A stretch of 64,000 bases of DNA from Spirometra erinaceieuropaei (lineage: Eukaryota; Platyhelminthes; Cestoda; Diphyllobothriidea; Diphyllobothriidae), in the NCBI GenBank assembly GCA_902702965.1, contig CACRXP010001248.1:49723-113722 (forward strand), read 5' to 3'. Made by a program: the position numbers and the translations under genes. The notes under the pieces were generated by a model, which saw only the letters and a program-made list of their open reading frames with translations, did no database searches and was not told the origin of the DNA. Below, one piece after another: positions 1 to 9,900 of the stretch (within the stretch, counting starts at the first letter, position 1; every line of letters begins with the position of its first letter).

Positions 1-232
1 CCTAAGGGCATCAAAAGTTAATGAAAAAAAGGCTTGCTTCTTAAGTAGTCATTTTTTACAGAGTATAGTTTTTGCATGCAGCCGGTAAGGAGTTCATTCG
101 AAAGCGTGCAACCTGTGAAAACTGAATTATTACAGAATAATTCTGATCGATGATTAGTTTTACAGCGCTACATAACTAATCTTTTCAAAATGAGAACGCA
201 TTTCGGAATTCCAGTTGACAATTCCTGAGTTA
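1..232. mobile_element. Fold-back element right arm at the window edge
   Basis: Starts AAGGGCATCAAAAG and passes through GCATGCAGCC, ACTGAATTATTACAGAATAAT and GAGAACGCATTTCGGAATT, parallel to the right arm at 2020-2262. The rest of the element lies before the window. Confidence 0.65.
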
Positions 233-1289
233 GCCCGGCTACTCTAAGTATCAAGGTCATTGCACCTGTGGACTAGAAAAATCCACTCCATCGTCTGATT
301 TTCAAACAAGACGTGATGCAGGCGATGGGAGTCGTTTTAACCAAAAGCTAATGTTTACTTCACTTTGTGGACATGCGGGCCGGTGGTATGTTTTTTGCTT
401 TTGTTCTCTCACCTGAATCTCTGCTGTCGTTGGCATCGGCCTGCTTTTTCTTCCTGTTTGGCAACTGAATGAACCAGTTTGCCGAACTCCAGCCTCGAAG
501 GTTCCCCAGCGTCACTGAAGTCAGGAGTACTCGGTTCAGCGGCTATTTGCCAACCCGAACTGCAAACACGACGTTTCATTTGCCCCCAACACTGCTATTT
601 GGCTGAGCTGTGACGTTGGCAAAAGCCCATTTAATTTTTCACAGAAAAGGCGAGAAAACGGCCTTTTCATATCAACAGATATTGTCAGAATGCAAGACTG
701 AAGAATTAATGTAAAAGTTTGCCTACCAAGTTCTTTTTGGCAAGCGTTTCATCTGCCGAACAAAACCCAATATACTGCTCACAAATGACTGTCTGCAACC
801 CAGCTGCACGGGACATGTTTTGAAGACTATGTCGTCAAAGTCATGTTTAATCAGAAATTGTCTGCGTCTATCTTCAATGTCCCGCGCTCGTACTGCCAAT
901 GCTACAAACACAAACAGCGTTGACTACCTAAGTTTTGTCTGGTGGGGAAAACCTGGCATTTTGCTAACTTCAGTGCAGTACTTAGGCACCTAGTCATGAA
1001 CCGCAAATACTTGATATTTTGACTTAAACGCCTGAAGGACAAATCATCCTGAAGTAAACCCTCTGAAGATGACGTTTTGGTGTGTGTTGCGTCACTTATT
1101 CAGTACACATTAAATAAGCATCAGGACGAGTTAATCAAGGCCATAACGAGGATAAGAATATTGCTCAGATACATTACTAGGAATATTGTAATTAGAAGGC
1201 ATTCGGCAATGAAGCAGGAAAAAGTAAATAAGAAATGAGATATAGCAAACTGAAACCCGCTGACTATACCGCTATCTGGTATACAGTCG

Positions 1290-2266
1290 GGGAGCTAACT
1301 CATGAAACGTCGGCCGAAATTTCTAAATGCGTTCTCGTTTCGAAAAGATGAATTAACTAATCATCGTCTAGAATAAATCTATAATGATCCATTTACCAAA
1401 GATGGCCTTCTTACGAAGGAAATTATTTTTGACTGCATGCAAAAACCATACTCTGCAAAAAATAACTACCTAATCAGCATGCAATTTTCCCATTGATTTT
1501 CGATGCCTGTAAAAGGGGCAATTATATCTCATGAAAAACATGCATAAAAATAATCATTCCCTTAGGCATTCAGTAGAAAAGTACTTTTTCTTTCAATTTT
1601 ATACTCAAAGTAGGAGAATAATTCGGTTTCAAATATTTTCTGATGGTGAGATTTTTAAATGCCGTGAAATGGCCGTTCATAAAACGTCATGTATCTGCAT
1701 TGACCAACATGGCTTGTAAAGTTAACAGTATCGCTCATATCCACTGCCTAATTCAATGAACGCCATATAGTTTTCTCTTAATGCCGTAGAGAAATGCATG
1801 ATTTTCCGTACATGGAAAATATACGGCCTGTAAATTTGAAACCCTGAATACACGAATAGCAACAGGTCGGGTCCAAAATTATTCAGGAATAATAAAATTT
1901 TTTTTAAAACCGAATCATACTCTTCCTTTGAGTATAAATTGGAAGTAGGCGTGATTTTCTAATGAATAAATAAAATAATGACTATTTCGTGCATTCTTAT
2001 CAGGAAATATAATTGAACGTTTAAGGGCATCGAAGACCAATGGGAAGATTGCAAGCTAATTTTGTAGTCCTTTTTGCGCAGTATTGTTCGTGCATGCAGT
2101 CGAAAATAAATTCAATCGAAAGAGGGCAGCCTGGGGTCACTGGATCATTATAGAATAATGCTGGGCGATGATCAGTTTTACAACCATACTTACCTAATCT
2201 TTTCGAACCGAGAACGTATTTCGAAATTTCGGCCGACATTTCATGAGGTAGCGCACCTATTCTATA
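1290..2266. mobile_element. Fold-back element with long terminal inverted repeats
   Basis: About 980 bp present in unit A and absent from unit B (break near 29286). Left arm (about 1293-1625) and right arm (about 1910-2262) are inverted repeats: CTCATGAAACGTCGGCCG on the left mirrors CGGCCGACATTTCATGAG on the right, and TTATACTCAAAG mirrors CTTTGAGTATAA. The middle (about 1630-1905) includes AAATGCCGTGAAATGGCCG. It has no credible ORF, so it is probably non-autonomous. Confidence 0.72.
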
Positions 2267-2299
2267 TTCTGTTGCATCAAGTTGCGTTGACTAGTTTCT

Positions 2300-3700
2300 T
2301 TTTCTTAGTTCCTATACTCTTTCATGACCTGTATACTTGCAAGTGCACTTAGTGCGTTTTGTGACTTTCAGAAGCCCTATCGTGTTAATCCACAAGGCGT
2401 ATATTTCAACGAATACCGAGAAAAGCAGCCTATGTGGAAATAGATAGTATTCATTGACATTGACTGGATTCTAGTCTCTTTTCCAAACACCACCGGTAAA
2501 TTAGGACACTGACAACAGATTCTTCTGTAGCTGTATGCATTTACGGAGACTAAACACATTCACTGCACCGCAAAAATATACCTTTGTCTTTGGGTAAGGA
2601 CGTCAATATTGAAACATCAGCATTCTCTTCTCACAATGCAGCAAACCAGTCACAAGCACTACCTAAAAACCCTTCTGAAATCAGTCGCTAGACTCAATGA
2701 TCAAAGATCGCTAATTTCTGACAGAGAGCAGCCTTGATTTTAGTGGGAAAACAGCTAAGATTAGAGGTCGAATTCACCCAGCGTGAAAAGGAACACAAAT
2801 AATTTAGTTTTGCGTGTGTGCTTACTGTAATCTCATCAGCAACCGGCATTTTGTAGAAAAAGTCGACTCAGCGACACCAAAAGTTCTACAGTCTTCTCTT
2901 TAGTGCTCCAACAAAATTGCAAAAACTGGTATTTATCCTTAAAAAATCTTATCAATTTGTTGTTTTTTTCAGTAGGGCCTTGGAGTAGGATAAGCAAGGT
3001 TCGTCGTCTGTTAGCTCCGCTTCTGTAGTTTGGCCCTCTCCAGGCAGTTGCATCACTCAAAATGTGGGTTTTTCCTCGATTCCACAGTCCTGACAAATAG
3101 TTTGTTTTATCTACAATCCAGATAGGCATCACTGTACGCAAAACCGAACTGTGGCGAATACGAAGCATTGTTGTTGATCTGTAGACTAATCAGCAGCCAA
3201 CAACACTCGTGTACCATCCATAAAGGCACCGCTAGTTTGAAACTTGAAGTTATAGTAAATGCACGGTAGAGTGAAGCGTGTTGTATTCGCTCATTGGGTA
3301 AGAACTTGATCACTTCTATTACGGAAATAGTGCCAATGACGCCCAACCCGATAAACTGGGGATAATGATAAAGCACGCTGCATTACGGCAGATTGCTTTA
3401 ATCATCACAGAGAAAAGGCCTTCATTGTGACCGTGAGCGAATTAATTATTATCGGCAAAGACAATATTGTATTCTGAAGTAAATTAAATTCTAATCACCG
3501 CCGTCAGAAATAGCATCAGCACAATGACTATCATCGTCTTCTGATCACAACACAAGATGTGCTATCTGTATGTACATTACTTACATATTTCAGCAAACTT
3601 TTTTTCAAAAAACACAAAATTATTGACAAATGGAAAACATGGCATGCATAAAACAATGCAAAGTGTATCTGACGTAGTAACTACGATGAAGCAAAGTGTC
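2300..3700. other. Unit A sequence downstream of gene A, no gene
   Basis: Aligns with about 29310-30770. Minus ORFs here (up to 110 codons) are broken by stops and indels in unit B. Probably non-coding. Confidence 0.5.
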
Positions 3701-3824
3701 CTGTTGTGTCTCCATGCGTCAGTTTGAGGCAGACAGAAAGCAGCATTTTAGTTCCACATTTTATTGTTTTTTCTCACTAAATTATTTCACAGATAAAATA
3801 ATACAACTCCCCTGAAAAAAACAG

Positions 3825-3923
3825 TCATGACGTTTTCTGAGGAGGTCCAACTTGCTCGTATGGTGGCGGAGCGGAGGCCTCATGGCTGAAATAGGTGTAA
3901 TTCTCCTGATCTGGATATGCGAC
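3825..3923 (-). CDS. Gene A exon 3 (cytosolic tail with PPPY)
   Basis: Follows a TTTAAG acceptor and codes 32 residues (VAYPDQEN at the start, PPPYEQV near the end) and a TGA stop. YPDQEN and PPPY are shared with gene B, and YP and PPPY also with gene C. A conserved AATAAA lies at 3765-3760 on the minus strand. Confidence 0.86.
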   Translation of the reverse strand, partial: VAYPDQENYTYFSHEASAPPPYEQVGPPQKTS

Positions 3924-6900
3924 CTTAAATTTGCAGGAAAGCAAGGTTCAGCATATGACCCAAACTGACAATTCCACGTTTAATAATGGTGTACCTTATT
4001 GTTCATTTTAACCACGTGTTCATCTCCCACACATGCTGTCAAACAAATTTGTAAGACTACTATCATTCCAGTCGTTGGATAAAGGTGTTTTAAGAGCCCG
4101 CCCCAGTTGACCACGAAAATGCAAATGTAGTGGCCTTATTTTTAGGTAGGCTCTGGATCAAACAACTTGATCTTGACCGAATATTCAGATTCTTTTCTTT
4201 GTAACGACAAAATCTTTCACTTTTTACTTCACCTGACCGGGTAAGCGACATTTAGCTTAAATAATTTACTATGAAAAATAGTTTGCCATCACAAAAGTAG
4301 ATGGGATTTTCGGTTCCCTCTAGACATCCGCATCTACGCCACGCACAACATTTTGACTGACAACCTTTCCACGCAAATATAACAGGAATTGGGCAATACC
4401 TTCAACGGAAACTCAATATAGACATTTATGCATCATCTGGATGTACTTGAGAAATAACGCCAACTGGACAGGAAAGCTCTGTCAGTCTAAGCCAGAGCTT
4501 TGCATATGCTTACTACTAACGCGGATGACAATTATTTCATGTTTCACGTACTCCCTATAATTGAGGATTGCAGTCTCACACATTTTAAATAATAATAATA
4601 TGTAAAATATGCTACTGACAAGAATTTAGTAACACGTCTATTCGAGTCTGAACATTATACGTGCAATTGTCACTGAGGTCTTAAAAGGCAGGCTATTGCC
4701 CTTAAATACACTGAACTATACTGAACGTATAGCTTGACCTGGAGATTGTGGACTCTCATAGAGAGCAGGTTAAACCGGCTATTAGGCGACAAAGTCTTCT
4801 CCGCAGAATATCCGTTGCAATGCATGACAATTTTGGCATCGTGACACTCATGATACAACAACTGTCATTGACGCCATACTCCCCACCTCGAGAGTCGCAT
4901 TTGCAAACAGACTTTTCAGGTAGGTAATTAAAACTTCAAATTTAAAAGCAACTGACCCTGGGACCTCCTCCCTTTTACCGATATGCTGCCGCGCAGTCAA
5001 GTTTCCATTACCACCCAAGTAGACACAAAAACCATTAATTTTTAGGCTACACATGCACCCTAGCTTCCGTTATACAGATAATCTTTCTTGGACTGTATGT
5101 CTGCATCGACTAACCATCGAGGAAAAACGGGACAGTGTGACCGATTGTTCCTGTTCGAATCTAACAAATGTTTAAACGGAGCTCGCCTGGTAGACCATAT
5201 GACACAATGACCACCTAGTGATCCGGCCCTTATCCCAACCTCTCGTTATCTGTCATTGTGCTCCTGTTGGTGACGTTAGTTTGCTCTGTTAATGGACTTC
5301 ATACTGAGTTTCCTTTCGATTCATGTTGGAACTTAAACAGATACTTCGCATTTAGCCAACAAATTCGGTTATTTATTGGCCATGTTATCGTCGGAAAGGA
5401 TGGGATGTGGAAGGTGAAATGTAAAATAATTCGCGCGAGGTGAGTAACAACAAAGAATGAGGAGGTTGATATGGACACTTCTGGTTTATTAACCATCATC
5501 AATCAGATTTACCCAAGCCCAGGTCTGCAGGGCCCAAAGTTTGGGACCGCATTCTTTGGTTATGGAGCATTTTAGAGTCAATTGCTCTACGATTTCGTTG
5601 CGGGCTCGTTGGCCCGTCAGCTAAGGTCAGAAAAAGCATTTTCGACGATACATCAAAAACATTCAATAAACAACTATTGCGCTGAGGTCATCAGATTTCC
5701 AAGGGTACTTACGGTTGAAATGTACGCGGCAGGTGGTGCTGAAGATGGACCCGGGCTCTTTAACTTTGACGACAGAATGATAGGCCGGATTAACAGTAGT
5801 ATTGCAATGACGATTTTGATACTACCGGACACGGTTAATCGGATGCCAGTTGCATTCCTGTGGAGAATAAGAAACAAGGCGATTATAAATTCATGTTATG
5901 TATTCCCGACTGTTTGCTCTGTCAGCTACTGCTCCCTATCTCGCCTCCGGTCTTTTGACCCTATCATGATTTCGGATCCAGGTGGGTGTAATAACCCAGA
6001 GTGCGAAAAATTCAGTGTAAGTCTACTAACGCTATCGACTAACGGGCGCAAGCCACCGTCCCTGTACACATCCTCCCGTGAGGCACATAGTAGAGGTCGT
6101 TGTTCAAGATGAATGAACTGTTTGAACTAGTGTTTTCCCGGAATAATTTTGAACAAGGCAAAGTCGACAAAGCATGCAGAATTTACTGACGTCATAAATT
6201 TCGCGACCTCTTATTCAGCTGCACACGGTCATAGCATAGTTATATGACAAGCAAACTGTTCAATTAACGGTCGACCTAGAGAGCATGAGAAGAATGACAC
6301 ACTGCCTTTCCTGGATATTCTTTTACGTAGGCGGGCAGATGGCTCTATTCAGAGATCCATTTATCGAAAACCCACCTGGAAAGGACAATACATGCACTTC
6401 CTCAGTTTCGTTCCAATTCAGAGAAAACGGAACTTGGTTTTGTGCCTGTTCAATAGAGCCACCAGAATCTGCTCCTCAGATCCGATCGATGACGAGCTTG
6501 CCTTCCTAAAGAACGTTTTTCTTGCAAACGGGTATCCGGAGAAATTCATCGATAAATATCGCCATCCCAGACAAGAAACTCCTGCAGAAATATCTGTACC
6601 TTAAAAGTCCGTGACCATCTACCTCCCCTTCAAGGGTGATAACGTTTCAAACGTGATCAAGCGACGACTTCGATGCACTGTCGAAAGGACGTATGCCGCC
6701 TCTAAATTGTTGTTCATAAGCACCACAACGGCCATCCCAGCTAGACCAGCTAAAGACATTTTGAATATGCACGCCACATCCAACTGTATTTATGAGTTTA
6801 CATGTCGTTGCGGACTCAAGGACATTGGGCGCACGCAAAGGCAGTTGGCAGTTCGGTCAGCTGAACACATGCCGAAGTGGCTGCTTAAGGCGGGAAATAA

Positions 6901-9900
6901 GGTACCCAGAAGCTCAATCGCAAAGTACCCAGTGGACACGGGCCATACGGTGGACCCAATGGTTGCATTCAAGGTCCTGTTTCGGGCGACGACCGGGCGT
7001 CTCTTGGGCTTTGCAGAGGCCACTGCAATACGGAGGAGGAAACAAGAACTCTGTAAGCAGCTGGACCACGTAATAAACCTGGCACTACCATGGTAAGGAT
7101 CGATTTTGGACGAAATTCGGTTCCCATATACATCCTCTCATTTCATCCCCCACCCCCTTCCCGGCATGACTGGACGCTGCCGCGCGTTGCACTCTAAATC
7201 ACGCCAGATAAGTTCTCACTGTAGTCCTAACTCTCATTCTTGGATGACTTCTCTTCCCCTCCCTCCCCCCTCGCCATATGCACCCGCATACTAGACCCAT
7301 GTTTCAGGTTACCTATCACATTTTATCTCTCTAGGTCGATCGTTGATTGAAGAGTTTGCCTTGTCATATAACTACGCAATGACCAGAAGAAGAAGAAGAA
7401 GAAGAAGAAGAAAAAGCGATCGCTCGGACAAGGACTTTATTCGCCTGACGTTTCGTGAATTTTCGAATTGATGACGGCAACCCGTCGTCAGACGGAATGA
7501 AGAGAAAAGAGAGAGTGAGACATTCACACTAGACTAATAGACGAGACAGAAATGGCTATTTCAGGTCTGGAAGCTGAAGTCGACTTGGACAACAAGGGAT
7601 TGGAACGGGGATTATTTGGTCATTAACCGTTTGGTCAGATGTGGTTGTGTAGGCGCACCTGAGGTAACCAAAACCCAGCCATCTGTAATACCGCACCGGT
7701 GGTAATAGGGGATTTTACAGGTGGGGTCCGAGAATGCGCAGGCGACGAGGTCAAGCAATTTTATGCAAAAGAAAAGCTATTGGGAGTGCGCGTTTGTAAT
7801 TTGAGGGATAGTTGCCTTAACCTCTACCTGTAACTCCTAACCATAATCCCTAACCCTGACTCCCTAACCATAACGACTACCTTAACTCTAACCCTCAACC
7901 CTCTATCCCTAGCCCCCAGCCCTAGTAAAACCCTTAACCGAAACCCTAACCTTGAAACACCCAACGGAGATGTTAGAAGGAGACGACAGGCCGATAGTCA
8001 AGAAGGGCCACTGACATTAGGCAGAAAAAGGTAGACACGACAACAAAGAAACAAGGCCGCCAACAAAACACACAGCGCAACGCACTGCATCACCATGCCT
8101 ACGTAATTACACCAATTCCAAATAGTTAAGTAGGTCGACAGTATTGTGTCCGTCAGGTGCCGTTACGCAACCACATCTTACCACTGAGACAGTAATGTGT
8201 GTTCCAAGTGTGGTAGCTGAAGTCGACCTGAACAACCGGGGAATTAGAGCACGAATTATTTGGTCATTAAACGTTTTATAATTTTAACGCCCTATTATTG
8301 AGCAGTGAGCCTGCTGACCAAAGATCATGGGTTCGGATCGCAGCTAATCCGGACCTAGGGCTGGGTATGATCGTCCGACGATGGACACAAAACCAGAAAC
8401 TGACATCCCCTTTTTCCTTGCTGGATGCAATGTGACCGTCTGCGAGGTCCCACATGTGCACCAGCGGCATTCTGATTTTCGCCCGCACACGGCTTGCCGA
8501 TTGGCCAATTACCTTCAAGGCCGAGTCAGGCGTTTTCTCGTCTAGGGCGCTGGGACGCATACGTCGCTCTCCCGACACCGGAAGCACCTTTCTTCGGATT
8601 CCAACTCTCTTCAATACCTTCTCCATTTATTCTGTACAGAATAAACTATTCTCCCAACTGACGCCTAACTCCTCCTCCTTTCTCCTTGCATTTAAAAATG
8701 GGTCTGATGATCGTAAGGGATAGGGTCTCCCTATGGCATAAGCTGCTGCGATAATGATTGATCCGAAGTTATACAGTCACTCAACTACTAGCCGTGGCTG
8801 AGCTCACTCATTACGAATTCGCCTTCTCGAATTCACTGACAGTGAGCACGATATGTGTCCTGAAACGAGATGGAGGTCATCAAACCATCTCAACTCATCG
8901 AGGGCTGGTCATGGTTCCGTTCCAATCCAACGGTATCTCCATCAGCGCCGGTACCTAATATCCCTCGCACTGTACTATATCTTACCACTATCAGCAGGGG
9001 CATCTCATCACCCTAACCAGCAAATACCGACACGATATACACATTTACCGTCTACGTTCAAATCAACAACTTCACCACCGGATTTTTCCAGCAGCTCTAT
9101 CAACCTGGCTCCATCCTGCCACTTGAAGCGGCCTAAGCTTTTGATAACACCGCCGTTCAGATTTGTACTCCGAACTCCGATCTGGGAAGGAGGTACTCGT
9201 GGTAGCCCAACTCCTGGCGAATGTTGCAACCCCGAGCCTATCACGAGCGCTTCTACGTGCTCAGCAATTGCAGTCTGGTTCTCGGCCAATGACGGCTGTT
9301 CAAGCTGGCCAATCATCTTCAGGGCCGACGCAGATATGACCCCGTTGAAAGCTCTGGGCGACTGCCCCCCTGTCTCACAGACGTCCGACTGTCAACTCCT
9401 ACATACCTCTTCTATAATAGTTCTGTACAGAATACGACATCCTCCCAGCCGGCCTCCGACTTCTCTTCCTGTTTAAAACTGGGCCTGGTGGTCGTAGTGA
9501 CTGGGGTCATCCTGCAGCTTAAGCCGCCGCGATAGACTACACATGTCTGATTTCCTGAATAATGAACACCCTCTCAACATAGCAATAGAGTTTCGATTTT
9601 TAACCGCCTCCGTCACCTTGGACTGCACGAGCATTGTGTAAAGCACCTGGAGATACAGGAAAGACAGTTTAAGACCCACTGATCAGATCACTGCAACACA
9701 GTTCTCTGAGGTAATAAACGACCCTAATTTATTTAAAAATGCGGAGGCTTTTGATGTCATTAAATAGACGGCGACGGGACCTCCTGTGCACCATGGAGAG
9801 AAGAAAGGCATTGTCAGGACAAGAAAACTACTGCGCAGTGATGGCATCTCAAAAAGTGACGACAGAGGCCTACTGCTTTCAGACGAATTCACCAAGCACC

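Larger units (their letters stand above)
6250..7416 (+). mobile_element. Penelope-like element, 5'-truncated, ending in a GAA microsatellite
   Basis: Includes the pol fragment, a C-rich 3' region (7097-7385; the frame is open again to about 7294) and a (GAA)n run at about 7386-7411 that may be its 3' terminus. The 5' edge is approximate; no target duplication was found. Unit B has unrelated sequence at this place. Confidence 0.65.

Noticed and set aside
3107..3376. 89-codon minus ORF (PQFIGLGVIG) near the end of gene A
   Set aside because: The unit B counterpart has the same start but soon hits a stop; it lies past the last exon of gene A and has no splice context.
7800..7950. CCCTAA-rich tract as a true telomere or fusion point
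   Set aside because: It is degenerate, only about 130 bp, and enclosed in a TIR element that recurs elsewhere.
8276..8626. 116-codon minus ORF with AIRTHDLWSAGSLL
   Set aside because: This peptide is the reverse reading of a tRNA-like B box, a common false protein.
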